From: Ulva prolifera
Taxonomy: Eukaryota; Chlorophyta; Ulvophyceae; Ulvales; Ulvaceae
DNA length: 64,000 bases
Assembly (NCBI GenBank): GCA_023078555.1
Contig: CM041196.1
Span: 11,364,985-11,428,984, forward strand
Reading direction: 5' to 3'
The notes beneath the pieces were generated by a model. That model ran no database searches. It was given only the letters and a program-made list of their open reading frames with translations, and was not told the origin of the DNA. How positions within the stretch are numbered: position 1 is the first letter of the stretch; the number at the start of each line of letters is the position of its first letter. Shown here piece after piece: positions 10,500-22,860 of this stretch. Made by a program: the position numbers and the translations under genes.

Positions 10500-13080
10500 C
10501 ACAGGGTACCCTGATTCGGATGGGCGTCACGTGCACCACGCAGCGAGCGATATCGATGGGCATGAAATCTACTCAGTGCATGAAATTCACTCCCGCGGCT
10601 GCAAATGTATACAGCGCTCGCCCTCGCGGACAGGTCGAGCTGTGAGCAGCGACGCAGCACATCTGCTCCAGACCGGCGAAGCCGCAGCGCGATGTCTGAT
10701 GCATGCATATGCGCTAACTGTCTGATTTTGTCTGAGTTCTACAGGGTCCTTGCACATACGGCCGCAATGTGCAGCCATGGTAGGGGGCTGCCTGAGATGA
10801 ACAGGTGCAGTGCCGGGGGCGCAGGAAACCCTACATGTGATGTGGACTCCGAGCCTGTCCGGGTTGGCCGTCGGGCATGGCAGGTCATCATGATGCGGGT
10901 GCATCTGCCCCAGAATTCAAAGCAGCAGGCGGCACAGCAGGCACATGAGGCGCCAACACACAGTCAGCTTGTTTCGAAATCTGTGCAGGAGTGACCTGGG
11001 GTGGACAGTGGCTGCTGCTGCAGCGAACAGGCGGGCAGTTGTCTCAGATTCACACCTGCTGCCCACAGAGTTGACGCAAGGGCTACTTGAGCGAGAATAC
11101 GCAGTGCCATCGTTCAAGCCACGATCACCTACACATCGGAAGCTTTCATGTGAAACATCATCCTTGCTGGATGAGTCAATAGCCAGTTGCTGCAGGATCG
11201 TATCAGGACGTGTGTAGTAGCACAGCCGATCGTGACTCGGCAGATAGAAGTGGTTACAAAAGAGGAGGGGGGGGGGGGGGCGGGGTACGCCACCCTCGTA
11301 GGGAAAGAGCTGCACTATCTAAAATTTAGGGCATGCCTGCCTTGCTTTGGGAACAGCCAGTCGGCTGCAAGGGTTAAAAGGTTGCAAGGGAGGTAAGAAG
11401 CATCTCTCTATGAAAGTGACCACAGAGCTGGGCAGATGAACACCCACAAATGGATGTACCCTCCCATCAAATGCTTGACTCATTCTGTGATGACAACTTG
11501 AACCACAGATCATGCTGTATGCACTGGTGGTTACAGCTGCAGATGTATGTCTTGAGAACTCTGGAGTCAACCAGTGCATACTATAGCTGTATGTAATACT
11601 GACCACTGGTCAGTCACGGTGGCACGCATGACAAGTACTGTATCTCTGTAGAGATAGTACTGACCACGCATGACAATCTGACAATCTCTATCATTGTGTT
11701 TGCTTACTAGTAGGCCTACTGAAGCTGGAATACATGAAATCTGAACATCAGAGTCCAGATGGGCTACTAGCTATAGTAGGGTGCTCCATATGGATGTGCA
11801 CAGTTGTACCCTGCAGCAGCGCCACGACCCCGAACCCAAGCATTGCAGCACACAAAACAGCAGAGCAGAGCCAACACCTCATTAAGTTGCCCCAACAACC
11901 CAGCGCACGCGAGAGTCGGACGAGATTCTTGTAATTGTGATTGTCTGTTCCCGTTCACTCCGAGAGTCTTCTGTAATCAGTTCACGCGAGATAAATTAAT
12001 GCACACGAGAGCCCAGACTTCTGATTCCGAATCAAGTCACCTCAGCACCGCACGAGCACGTTCCGTCAACTTCGAGGACGGAGTGGCTCCTTCACGACGC
12101 GATACGAAGCTGCAGCGGCTGCGAGCACGCGGCGGAGCTGGCTGCCCTGCTCGTTCGTCGCAACTAGGATTGATGAAGAAATGCCGATGGTGATTGTCGG
12201 CTCGAAATGTCGAACTTGCGAGGACTTGCATTTGAAACCTTGGCATCCGTCATGGCATCGTCAGGATACGACCCACATGAACATGTGGCCACATCGCATG
12301 AACATGCACCATGGTGCCGTTGTGACAGACCAACTATTTCGTGAGGTTCGTGCAAAGCTGTACCTCATTATCAACATGGACGAGAGGATGATCCGACTGG
12401 CGAGCAGAAAATCTCGATTTGCAGGGCCATGAGTTGTTTGCATGACCACCATGCATGTATCATCCCCTTGACTCTGCAATTCCACGTGGTACCAGAGTCC
12501 GAGGCCTCGCGAGGCATGCGTGCTGAGCGTGACAGATCGGCAGACGAGGACAGTTTACAAAATTTCGAACCACTGCAGGACAGAAACTCACAGAGCCCAC
12601 TGCAAGGCAAGGCAGTTGACGTCACACAGCATGTGTCCGAACAGCAGACAGGACGCAAGCAACACCTCGTGCACTCACTCTGCACGCGACGGGAATGACG
12701 CTGCAGTCATGCAAAGCATTCTGAGGGGCATACATGCGTATGCGATGACTGCCTGCGGAACCACGAGCTCACACGCCCTCGTCTGCTTTGCAAGCCGCGC
12801 GCACGCGAAGTTGCACCCAGCTCTTCCCCGTCCTGATTGTACAGATCATGTGCAGACATCTGACTAAGCAACACCAATCCCGGCAGCGTTCATTCGCAAA
12901 GTTCTGGATCCGGTTCCGATCGATACTCCGATGATCGCAGCAAATCTCAGCGAGTCCGACGGCGGACTGTCACATGAGGTGTCTGTGTTCAATGGACAGG
13001 TTTGCAGAGGCAGGTAGCACCGCAGCCTCAGCATCAAGCAGCAAAAACTTGCACCCATTCATGCAAACGCTACCTCTAGA
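10500..13080. other. Unassigned part of block A
   Basis: No gene can be supported. The part around 10.9-11.3 kb resembles 26.7-27.1 kb of block B (GCAGCAGGCGGCA motif). A weak, partial match to repeat family D lies at about 11929-11978 on the minus strand (CCCGTTCACTC, then TGTAAT). A run of 16 G near 11268-11283 may be a sequencing-sensitive site. Open frames are short and mutually overlapping. Confidence 0.4.
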
Positions 13081-13179
13081 GATATGACTTCGCACGCGAC
13101 GACTGTGCACACGCGCTGTGTACCGACGCTGACAGATCCAAGCTCACTGCCCGATTATCTCGAGGTACCAGCTGCAGGC

Positions 13180-13300
13180 ACGCGTTGCACGTCATCAGAT
13201 CGCGCAATTCCAATCCGAATCGCAATGTTCAGGGCGCTTCCGCGAAATTCCGCAAAGCAACTGCCGTTGAAGCGATCATGTGTCAGGGTTTGCGCATGGT
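13180..13300 (+). pseudogene. Decayed exon shared by blocks A and B
   Basis: The segment reads HQIAQFQSESQCSGRFREI in one plus frame and is followed by an in-frame stop. The block B counterpart (about 27371-27496) reads NIIQIARFEAKPNLARPFEL and then HCHC. The similarity is clearest at protein level in this frame, which points to an ancestral exon. No known domain is evident and the surrounding exon borders are uncertain. Confidence 0.3.
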
Positions 13301-14223
13301 GAGTCTGCTGAACCATCCTCGGCTGATCGACGGTCCGGAATCAATACGGCAGACGTACCTCTCCTGGAGGCCTCCAACAACAATGCGCGGACGAGAATGG
13401 CGTGATATGCTCCTGAAAAACTAGCTATTCACGATTGTGAAATATAGTTGCTTGTCCACACAGTTGGAGCTACAACATGCAGTGATTATCGGTGCAGCAG
13501 AGCATGCGGAGCACACCATGTCCACCATGAACCGCCACAAGACTCACGACAAAACAAAGCGGCATCATCCAGCACGTACATTTGCTATGTGACTGTCTGT
13601 AGCACAACCATCGCGCACAAAATAAAAAATAAAAAACAAATTGACAGCCAGCGCCGGCGTGTCCTGCTGCATCCGTCCAACATCCACACAAGCGCGCCCG
13701 TTCCAGAAACGGGATCACCCGTCTGCGTACCTCACCCGTCTGCGCACATCTGCGGGCATAATCACGGCACCTGTGGAATTACAGCGGAGCGAGCGGCGAT
13801 CTCCCTACTAGTACCCTACCCGGCTGTCTCCTTACACTCTTCATCCGGTGCAAGGAGATACCTGCCTCCGTCACGGTTGGTGTCTGCTCCTGCCCAATCG
13901 CTCTTCTTTAACTTTGGTATCACATGAGTGAATGGGAGAAGACAAATATCACAAAAGAAGGATTTCGTCACATTTTCACATGCCTCTCACCGTGTCTCCG
14001 TGCAGCACTGGCTGCATACGTAACTACTGTGACCGATGTCGGGTCACCACATGCTCACCGCTGTTGAAAGACGCAGCTGGTGCTATCGCAGCTGTGCCTA
14101 TCGAGAGCGCTGATGGCGCGGTCCCACCCCTTTCGACGGCGTCGACGCGACCGCTCACACAACACGGCCATCGGGACAGTTGCGCATGCGAGCGATAGAT
14201 GAAGGCGAAGAAGCTCACCTAAG

Positions 14224-14286
14224 GCTGGAACAATCTGCTGAAGCCTGAGCTGTCGGGCGTTGGCTTCGAAACGATCTGCAACCTAG
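14224..14286 (+). CDS. Small candidate exon conserved between blocks (A copy)
   Basis: Flanked by acceptor CACCTAAG and donor CTAG|GTGAGA. It reads LLKPELSGVGFETICNLG in the open frame. The block B equivalent (28310-28367) is also bounded by AG and CTAG|GTGAGG and reads VLKAGLMGLGVKQIGNLG. Both the peptide and the splice borders are conserved. The entry phases differ by two bases, so at least one copy may be broken. The helix-like pattern resembles the end of a SAM domain, but it is too short to assign. Confidence 0.3.
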
Positions 14287-14849
14287 GTGAGACCGTAACC
14301 CGCTGTGATACTTGTCGACGCGGATGAAAATCAGCAGCACCGTTGACTGTGAACGTTGAGGTGGATCGACAGAGACACAGCGGAGCACTGCTGCGAGAAA
14401 GTGCTTGCAAGCATTGATATCCTCACAACAACGTGTACGAGTGATCGCATATATGCGCGTGCTTCCACGCAACAGCGAGCACGAAGCTGAGAGTCGAAGA
14501 GTCCGGCCATGTTACTCATGCATGTTGCCGCGATGTCTCGATCCACCAAGTTCGGAAGTTCTCGGCTTACAGACGAGTAGATGGGCCTAGAGCAACGCAA
14601 TGGACATATCCCTCACCTCAACCCGTGCCATCGCTCTGAAACACAGCAAGCGCCTGCAGACCGGAATGTTGGTTCCGGAGGCATGTCGATATCACAGGTT
14701 GCGGGCAACCTGTCATATGCCAATGCGTCGTGGCGTCGAACATGGGACGCCTGCGATGTTCGTGTGTAAACATGTTGCCGAGGCTGTCCGAGCGCCGCTG
14801 ATGTGGCGACGTGATAACCTTCAGGAGTGTAGGTAGGAGGAATAGCGCG

Positions 14850-17800
14850 CTATAGCGCTAGCCTATCTGGGTCAACATGTCCCACTCAGAAAGAGCCCTG
14901 TGGGCCTGCTGCATCACCTCGGGCTCACACAGTGTGGCTTATGCATGTGGCACCCACAAACCCATGGATGTGGACCGGGCTGTCTGAAATGCCTACCAGC
15001 TACACATGCATCATTCAGGGGTGCATGGCACTCATCTACCCACTTGCAAAATGAATCTGGAAGAAACAGCTCGCAGCTGTGCAGCACCATGCAGCCATGC
15101 AGCACCATGCTGTGACAAGATAAACCTCCTTCTACACCATCCCATGGGCAACTAATTCAGGTAAACGGGTAGAACTCAATGTGACTTTCTTAGCTAGACT
15201 GGGATGGCTTGCTGGCATACCTTGGAGCTATCAATGCCCCTGTGGAAATCACCAGATATATACATGCTGAGGCGGGGCTGGGATGGGCACTGCTAATTTG
15301 ACTGGCCTTTTCTTGAGCTTTTCGGGCATGCTACCACCTCCACCTGTAGAGCTCTGTCCTTGTGATGCATACACACTATGGCCATGCAAGTAGAAAGTAT
15401 CAGTCGACACGGAGCGCAGCCCCACAGTCTGTGCCACGAGCCGGGGACATGTTCTCCATTGCCCTCACAATGCCGTTCCCTTGCAGCTCCCGCGCCGCGC
15501 CTATTCCCTACAGCTGCATGTGGCAATCCAATGATATGGCAGCTATACCACTGGATTGCCACACTGCAACTTCGTTCCAGCACTGGCTGCACTATCGAGT
15601 TCACACATGCCTTCATCACTGGCAGGTTTATGCCTGCAAGAGACCCCATCATACCGATGCATGTGCGCACACAGGGGCGATTGCCGCACAGGTGCACCAT
15701 GGGGTGCAGGGGCGGCTGCTGCACACCGGTGCTGAGTAACAAAGCAACATTTCCAGGGCTCTCATCCAGAATTCAGAGGTGAATATTCGGAATTGTGCTA
15801 TGTGATCCGTGCCAGCGACCCAACACTGGTACACATGGGGGAACGGAATACTACATAGTCCATGATGTATGCAGCTGCCTGATGGGCTCTGGAAAGCCCA
15901 GTGAGTCAGAGAAATGTAGGGGGCCCATGTGCTGATGGCTTAGCAACGAGCACGCCGAAACTTGAAGTATTCACCAGAGAGCTCACATGTATGCAGACTG
16001 GGATTGTGATTAACACAAGCTTAAGTACGGGCGTGACAGCAGGAGGAGGACCCCGAAGACCGGATGAACGGAGGCAGCCAGTAAGGGCAGCCTACCACTC
16101 AGCCCATACCAGAGATTTACAGATGTGCGGATGGCAATGCCCCCCTTCAAAGCCCGTACGCTGTGGAGTGACTTGTCTGTAGCTCTTACACATACACCCC
16201 ATCGATCTTTTGGGATGTCAAGCAGTTATCATGTGAGCATCATGAGCGCTTTGGATACGGTGCATGACAGGTGGTTGGCAAAAGTGAACCTTCGCGTTCG
16301 CGTCGTGCCCTGCAGGCTGTGATCTCCAGTTCACGCGCGCGATCTTGCGTTCACTTGCTCCGAGCTTGAAAAGGCCTCATGCGAAATATCGAGGGTGAAA
16401 GCTGAGATCATGATTATGGTCGAACACGAAGCGTACGTAACGTGCTCCTGCTGGCGATAGCGAGCGGCACGGCCTGGCAGCTGAACGATACAGTTCATCA
16501 ATAAAGCTATCCATCGGGGAGGACGCGTCTTATGCAGCTTCTCACCACTGACAGCATTGGCAAACGTGGGAACGGGGTGCCTGCTGCAGTGGGTGCCGGC
16601 ATGCATGCGAGGGGCATGCATATGGACTCCAGTGAACTGGGGTAATTATAATCATGCATACGAGGCGCTTGCAGCGCGCAAGCGGCAGCGGTGGTGCGTA
16701 AACTGCAGCAACCCGGACGTTCGAGCAACCTATGGCAGTGTCAAGACGGCATGTCAGGTGTACTCTTTTCTTCACATGTTTCGCTACTGACGCTGCGTGC
16801 GGTGCCTGCATGCGTGAACGTGACTCTTTGAGTAGCCTCACCGGACCGACTCCCCAGTCGCTAGGCGATGTTCGACGCGTACGTTAACGAACGTCCGCCA
16901 CATCGACATGCATTTAGGTCATCCAAACACATGTGGGTCATCCAAAACCCCCCCCCTGGCAGCTTTTGCAGCAGGAGAGGCCTTTCTAGGCAGCATGCTC
17001 ACCATCGCGAAGGGCCCTCGAGGCGCGTGGCAATGCGTGGATGATGCACCAGTGGAACGCAGCCCGCTGTCCGTTTGGCGAAACAGCTGGCCGCAAAATT
17101 ACCTCTTGAGCAGAGACATCGTTATTGCTTGTCTGGCTCACGTTCGACATGATCTGGTAGCCACGGCTGTTGTGGATCACCGGGACGGCCGTGATCCCTG
17201 CGAGCAGTCGACGTTGGCCCACATGCATGGTGGTGGTTAACGTCAATTAAGATCATGGGGCGTCACGGCATAGACGTCTACAGCATGCACCCGGCGCTTC
17301 TCCGAAATGCGGCAACGCAGGGCAGCAGGAACAGCACACTGTCGCGAAGGATCCCTGCCACAAGGAGCACTGCGGGGAGGTGCGCACAGCATGCGGATGC
17401 ACCACGCCTGGATTCAATGTGAATGTCATGACACGCATCTCTCTCGTGACGTCGCGCTTGGCTTCTGAGCTCCGCGGTGGGGCGCTGGAGGTGCCCTGCA
17501 TAAGGACGAGACCGGAAGGCACGGCATGCGCAGTGTACACGCGCGACGGCATGCATAGTCTGCCGGGGAGCTCTACTAGTGACGGGTAACCAGGCCGTGA
17601 TCTGTCGCCACAGACCGCCCTAGTCCATGAGGCATGGCCTTCACACTCTGCATGCAGCCGCATCAAAACACAAGCCTTACTACAGCGAAGCTAATCGTGC
17701 CGCATTGCGGTACTTGGGTTCTCCACAGCCATTTCGCTGCGAAGCTGCGGCGGTAGCGGAATGGATGTGCACGTGGTCGACCATGCCCGCGTCCCACTTA

Positions 17801-18800
17801 CAGGGAGTTGTGACAGGTGTGAAATGGAGTGCAAGAGAGATCAGGCGATGCCTACCAGCAGACCAGGACTCTGCATTGGGAAGAGCGGCCAGAAAGTGAC
17901 CAGCAACATGAAGTTCGTGGTGTCACCATAATGCATGTAAATATTGCCTGAAAAACGAATTTGCTGTGGCCACCCTCTGATCGTGAATCTAGTGTGCTGG
18001 CTAATGAAACAGGTGGCCTCAGAGATAGCAGCAGGCACAGGCCACTCATGGACCATGCATGTGGACCAGTGCAGAATCACACACACGTTACGCGTCTGAT
18101 GCAAACACAGCCTTTGCAGGTGCCGTGTCTGTCTCTGACCTGGACTGTCGAATGGCTGAGTCATGCCATGGTCACACGAACAGCAACTGCAAGTGAGGAT
18201 GATGCATTGATGTATGCAGCACACATCAGCCGCCTCATGTTGATTGGCCGGACAGACCAGGGCAAGATGGTACAGGGTGGACCAGGGCAAGTTGACTGTT
18301 TTTTGGTTTGCCTGGCAGGCAGGGATGTCCCCCCCCCCAAATGCCACATGCATATGCAGCCAGATGATAGCACACATGATTCCTGAGCCCCAAATCCGTA
18401 GAAACGCTGGCCTAGTTACAGATATTCTAAGCAGTCATGCCAAGGAGCGTCCCCAACAACGGTGACATGTTTGCCAAGGCCAAGCTTCTGATTGAGTGCG
18501 ACAGCGGCGGCTGAGTGTGCAGGCACTGTACACAGATGTATATGGCACAGTGACTACAGCCACATTGCCTCACCTGGGTGAGCCAGATCCGTGGGTGAGT
18601 CAAGGGTGGGTGAGCAACTGGCTAGATTCGCCATAATGGCTCGTTTCGGGCTTTAATTGGCTTCCTGGTGTGCAACGGTTCATATTGTGTATTGGTAACT
18701 CGATGAAAGTGGAATTTGCGTGTGTTGTGGTGTGTTTGGTACACTGGTGCATGCTGTACACAGATGTATATAGAGCCAGGTCTGATCAGGGTGCAGATCG
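14850..18800. other. Block A segment without a block B counterpart
   Basis: No gene is supported and I found no matching sequence in block B, so this is an insertion in A or a deletion in B. It contains MITE copy M5 at 15727-15828 and several CATGCATG-type motifs (around 16603-16622). Overlapping open frames at 15293-15782, 16542-16841, 17253-17666 and 17841-18386 compete with one another on both strands and show no domain. Confidence 0.4.
15727..15828 (+). mobile_element. hAT-type MITE, copy M5
   Basis: The left end is CGGTGCTGAGTAAC (diverged) and the right end is GCGACCCAACACTG. The interior GAATATTCGGAATTGTGCTA matches copies M7 and M9. Flanking 8-mers CTGCACAC and GTACACAT agree at 5 of 8 positions, compatible with a decayed target duplication. 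Confidence 0.65.
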
Positions 18801-19196
18801 GGCGGAGGGAGAATCTGAGTCTCAGTCCAGAGAGGGGGGGGAAAAGAGGGTCCAGGCGGCCGTGGCAGCAGTGCACGCCTGAGCACTGCGCCAGGCAGGC
18901 ACGGGCCCGGCATCTGGCCCTGAGCTCAGCTCAGGGCCATCAATCGCAGGTTCGTGCCTGCTGCGGACATGCCATGACAGTGTGACCGGAGGGGTGGCCA
19001 CGCACCTGCGTCCAGGGCATCCCGACCCTCATCGACCAGGTTGTGTTCGTTCGGGTCACATCATGCACTTGGTCTCGGTGAGGGCATGGCCGCGATGAAT
19101 GAGCACAGCAGCGACACACAGAGTGTGATTTCCTGGGTCAGGAGGCCGGGAGCAGCTCGGTGTCACTGGCCATGCTCTGCGCTTTGCTGCCACCGC

Positions 19197-19477
19197 TCGC
19201 TTCATATCCGCCCGCTTCACATCCGCCCGCTTCATATCCGCCCGCTTCACATCCGCCCGCTTCATATCCGCCCGCTTCATATCCGCCCGCTTCATATCCG
19301 CCCGCTTCACATCCGCCCGCTTCACATCCGCCCGCTTCACATCCTCCCGCTTCACATCCGCCCGCTTCACATCCGCCTGCTTCACATCCTCCCGCTTCAC
19401 ATCCGCCCGCTTCACATCCGCTCGCTTCACATCCGCCTGCTTCACATCCGCCCGCTTCATATCCGCCCGCTTCACAC
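19197..19477. repeat. 15-bp minisatellite, about 19 units
   Basis: Tandem array of the unit CGCTTCACATCCGCC with a few variants (TTCATATCC, ATCCTCC, CCGCTCG, CCGCCTG). Because 15 is a multiple of three, all frames through it stay open and give artificial peptides (PPASH on plus, KRADV or GGCEA on minus). In block B the corresponding place (about 29550) holds a single unit, GCGCTTCACATCGGCC. The array therefore arose by expansion after the duplication. Confidence 0.9.
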
Positions 19478-19918
19478 CATGTTAAAGTGCATTGTTCTGC
19501 ATGGACATTCACCCTGAGTCAACCAGGAGCCACCCGATGAATTCTGGCATCATGATGGCCTTCACGTGAGGCAATCGTTTACCATGGTGACGACAGAATG
19601 CGCTCCTGACGTCTGCAGGCGGCGAGGTGTTAACAATTGTTCAGGTGACTTGGTGTGCGAAGCACATCAGCATGTGATGGGTGCACTGGACTGGCGAGCA
19701 TGCTAGCACACTTCATAGAGCAGTACCGCTGCATGAATTGTTGAGTTCGGGAGCAAATTCACTCGGGGCAGTTGGATTGATGCTCCGGATGCTGTACAGG
19801 AGTACGAAAGTACGATTGCATGGGATAATGTGTTGGTATCTGAGGAGGGGAGGAGGGCTGTATGCTTCACCGCGTTGACACTCTTGCCTTGATGTGTGTT
19901 TCTTAGCACCATTCACGT

Positions 19919-20506
19919 ATGCTGGACACAGAAGTCTATGGGAGCTCCTGTGAGAGCAGGGTTCACATGGCGATATGGAGAGTTAGCTTCAGGAGCTTAT
20001 CTCCGGCCTCTGAAAGCTTAGGTTTTGCGAGTGAGTGCACAATGAAGCAGCCAATGAGACAGTCAGTGGTACAGACAGTGGTACAGGCAGTGGATCATGG
20101 CATGGCACATGTAGGCGATGGGGCAAGCAGCGAATGAAGCAGCTACCGAGGCGCGGGAGTGAGCACTCAAATCTCATTTGAACCAGGCACTGATCCAAGC
20201 AGTGGAGTATGACATGGTATAAGCAAGAACCGAGCAAGGGATGAAACAGAAATCAAGGCGCTGGAGTGAGCAGTCAAGCCTGCTTTGGAGCAGGCAGTGG
20301 ATCAGGCGGTGCAACCAGCCATAACGATGAAAACGCCTCAAACGATAGACGAAGTAGTGACCGAGGCACTGGAGTGGACAGTCAGGCCTGCTGCGGTGGA
20401 GGCAGAGGACCATGCAGGGCAGCACGGCACGGCACGGACAACGGATCGAGCGACCGATGAAGCAAAACACAAAATACTCTTCGTTTGCATACCTTGTTTG
20501 CTGTAG
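19919..20506 (+). pseudogene. Helical-repeat protein relic (block A)
   Basis: Plus-strand remains of a repetitive Ala/Val/Gln-rich helical protein. Recognisable pieces are SVVQTVVQAVDHGMAHVGDG (about 20060-20130) and ALEQAVDQAVQPAITM, then EVVTEALEWTVRPAAVEAED (about 20280-20410). The repeating pattern is TEALEWxVKPAxEQAVxQAV. Stops and a frameshift interrupt it. The block B counterpart (30220-30670) keeps the first 78 codons open. Function unknown. Confidence 0.45.
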
Positions 20507-21470
20507 GTCAGTCGATCGCTCGGCACACCCAGCCCAGCACGAACGGGAAAATGGTCTAGAGCCCTCATGGCCTGCGCTGTAGCCATGAATATCGCCGCAA
20601 GCCTAGACTGATCACATCATCGGCACGTGTGAGCCAGATAAATTCGGTACGGCTGTGAGCAACTACACGTTCGCGACCAGCTACCAGATCATAACAGCGT
20701 GCAAGTGTTCGTCGGAAATCGACCCGAGGTTTGGGAAGACCTACACGGCAAAACCATACATCATCGACACGATGGTGTAGGTCATCTGCGAACGTCTGTG
20801 GCCGGGCCAGGAATTGCTTAGCCAGGACTGTGGGTCACGAGGCGACGCCCCCGCATTTGACGTGCTTGTAGCCATGTCTGTGAATGCATATCTCGACGCG
20901 AAACGCCTAAGCTTAGCTAAGAATGCGTACAAACGCACAAAGCGCTTTTTATCAAATTTGAGCCATGTTGCATTCATCGGCAACTTGTGATCAACAGGTC
21001 CATTCTGCCGTAATTACGTAATTATTAATCCTAGGCCTCAGGCCTGGTAAGCCTGGCCCGCCTGGTATCTCCTAGGCCTGGTAAGCCTGGCCTGCCTGGT
21101 AGAGGAGATACCGGTCCTTCAGGCATTCCGAGACGTGCGCGCGTGACAGCGCGAGCGAAAAGAGCTGATGAGTATGCGCACAATTGAAATCATGTCCGCA
21201 ATATAGGATACCATACTTGATGCAGTATGCCAGTGGCCCCATCTCGATCTCTGGACGCGTGTACACGGTCGCAGACTGCGACTCGCAGTAGCTCTCGCAG
21301 TGCCATGGTTGCTGTCGTGCGAGTGGCGCTTTCCTGTCGGCCGCAGTCAGAGACATATTCCTCAAGTGAGCTCCCAATACGACAGCGAATGACGTCCATC
21401 AGGTCATCGTGTCCCAGCACTTGATGCGAGTGTATGCGGTGAGCTGAAGCATGCAGCCTTCCTCCTTCCT
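20500..21470. other. Conserved non-assigned part of block A
   Basis: It aligns piecewise with 30.68-31.51 kb (for example TGTTGCCGGGCCAGGAA-like and GACGTGCTTGTAGCCATG-like motifs, and CTCTGGACGCGTGTACACG). No reading frame is conserved well enough to call a gene. A local direct repeat built on CCTAGGCCTGGTAAGCCTGG occupies 21030-21110. Confidence 0.4.
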
Positions 21471-21680
21471 CCGTTGCACACAGACCCGAGGGGTTCGGGT
21501 GGGGGTGGGCATGTGGGCGTGGGCGTGTGTGTGGCTGTGTGGCTGTGGCCGGCGCGGGTGCTGCCGTTGCGTGGGTGTTTTGGTGTGTGCTGCGTGTGGC
21601 TTGTTGCGTGGTGTGCGGTGCCCCTAGGCCTGGTTCTTGCTTGCGGTGCTACCTGCCTCCGTTGCACACAGACCCGAGAA
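21468..21680 (+). mobile_element. GT-rich element E with 23-bp direct repeats
   Basis: A GT-rich segment of about 165 bp (GTGTGTGTGGCTGTGTGGCT ... GCGGTGCTACCTG) is bounded by two identical 23-bp copies of a sequence ending GTTGCACACAGACCCGAG (21468-21490 and about 21656-21678). The block B counterpart (around 31510) lacks the segment, so it is an insertion in A. A near-identical GT-rich stretch lies at 57575-57722. The long target duplication suggests retroposition rather than DNA transposition. Confidence 0.65.
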
Positions 21681-21730
21681 GCTGTATCGGCCTATATATA
21701 TGTGACATATGATATGTCTGAAGTTCATCG

Positions 21731-22620
21731 AGGATGGAGATCGATGCTTCTGTACAGCCGCTACACACTGATTTAGAAGCAGTAGGACTCACTGATATGG
21801 CTGTCTGGGAAACAGATCGTGCGCACATGCCAGGCTTGAGAACTGATATGCCTATCACGTGCAAAGCAAGAGCTTTTTCTGTCCTCAGAATGGGAGTGTC
21901 GCACACAATGTGCCTGACCAAGCATTAGCACCTGCTGTGATGCAGCCAGCGGATGTAACATTGCACAGTCCTCGTGAAGCAGCTGCAGAGACCACACTCC
22001 ATCACACTGCGACGGTTCCCCATGCGAGTGCTCTACTTTCCTGCGACACGAAGTGGTGTCCCCATCTCTTGACCACCGTAGCTATAGGCAGTCGGTCAAT
22101 GTCTCCACCAGCTGCTGCTCATAGCACGGATCCGATGCGGACCTATATAGCAGCACACCCAAGTCACACGAGCTCCGGCGGTTTCTTGGCGGAAGAGCAA
22201 GGCAGACTGCACAGTGTTGCAGTCCTCGGGTCCAATGGGTTGAGGACGGATTAAAAGCTCCCCCCTCCGATTCAGGAGGTCGTGGGTTCGATTCTGCGTG
22301 CGCTTTGGGGAATCGAACCGGCCGTACGTGACCACCTCGCTTAGCACAGGAGGAGGCCCTGTGAGTTGCGTACAGTCGTCTGAGGGGGGTTTCCAGGTGC
22401 CACCTGGAAACCAGTGGTTTACCCCTTCGGCATATGTGGTCCCGTCAACTCGGAGTTGTCAATGTCCAATAGGATACGGCTCAGCATATTCAGGTATACT
22501 TTACTTTACAGTATACCATGCAAGGCGATGTATGCATGGTCCTGCTGTGCAGAACAGTACGCGGCTCCGCTGCACCATGAGAACAGAATTCTGGCGTATA
22601 CTATAGCAGCGGCCCTCTAG
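21731..22620 (+). pseudogene. Decayed gene of block A interrupted by a SINE
   Basis: Plus-strand pieces match the block B relic at 31557-32275 in the same frames: MEIDASVQPLHTDLEAV, then VPDQALAPAVMQ, then SGGFLAEEQGRLHSVAV. After SINE S1 the match resumes with CKAMYAWSCCAEQYAAPL. In B the corresponding peptides are LEIEVLIQPQNTDLEAV, LPDQAPAGPVMQ, IAEEQGKLHSATV and CKAMYVRPCRAGPACPAL, the last two contiguous. In A the SINE splits the exon. No known domain was recognised. Confidence 0.5.
22224..22509 (+). mobile_element. tRNA-derived SINE, full length, copy S1
   Basis: Element of about 286 bp. The head resembles a tRNA: A-box-like GGTCCAATGGGTTGAGGAC and B box GGGTTCGATTC. The body contains CGTACGTGACCACCTCGC and GTCTGAGGGGGGTTTCCAGG. 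The tail is GTCCAATAGGATACGGCTCA followed by TTTACTTTAC. The paralogous block B locus (about 32070) is an empty site, TACAGTACCATG. In A the halves are CAGT before and AGTATACCATG after the element, which shows true insertion with a short duplication. Confidence 0.88.
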
Positions 22621-22860
22621 AGTTGGCCCAGCAGCACGATGTACATATGAACGATATCGTTCGAGGTCCCACGCAAGCTGCTGTGTGATACAATTGATAC
22701 AAATAAGGATCAACGCGGCAAGGGGGGCAGCACCAAGCTGCTGTGCATGCGTGTGACAGGAACCAAGGCTGCACAGGAGGTCCTGTTGCAGCCACCATGC
22801 ATGCGCGTGAGTCCACAGGCTGCACCGGGAGACCGCAGCAGGCATGGCTATGGGAAGAGA

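Larger units (their letters stand above)
7710..22850. repeat. Segmental duplication, copy A
   Basis: Landmarks in this block recur in the same order and orientation in block B (23.2-32.37 kb). Position pairs are 7.8/23.4, 8.4/23.9, 9.5/25.2, 10.3/26.1, 13.2/27.4, 14.22/28.31, 18.88/29.13, 19.95/30.25, 20.8/30.98, 21.25/31.35, 21.73/31.57, 22.14/31.99 and 22.8/32.3 kb. Homologous parts are diverged in sequence, so the duplication is not recent. Copy A is longer because of insertions (SINE S1, GT-rich element E, an expanded minisatellite, and about 3.9 kb at 14.9-18.8 kb with no counterpart I could find). Confidence 0.8.

Noticed and set aside
11257-11290. Family D copy near GTTACAAAAGAGG
   Set aside because: Only about 13 bases match before the G-run; too short to count as a copy.
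19041-19540. Long open frames of about 125-158 codons on both strands (PPASH, KRADV, GGCEA repeats)
   Set aside because: They come from a 15-bp tandem array whose length is a multiple of three, so all frames stay open. Block B has a single unit here.
22224-22310. Functional tRNA gene
   Set aside because: A- and B-box-like motifs are present, but the sequence continues into a 200-bp body with a TTTACTTTAC tail and recurs at 60.6-60.86 kb. It is a SINE head.
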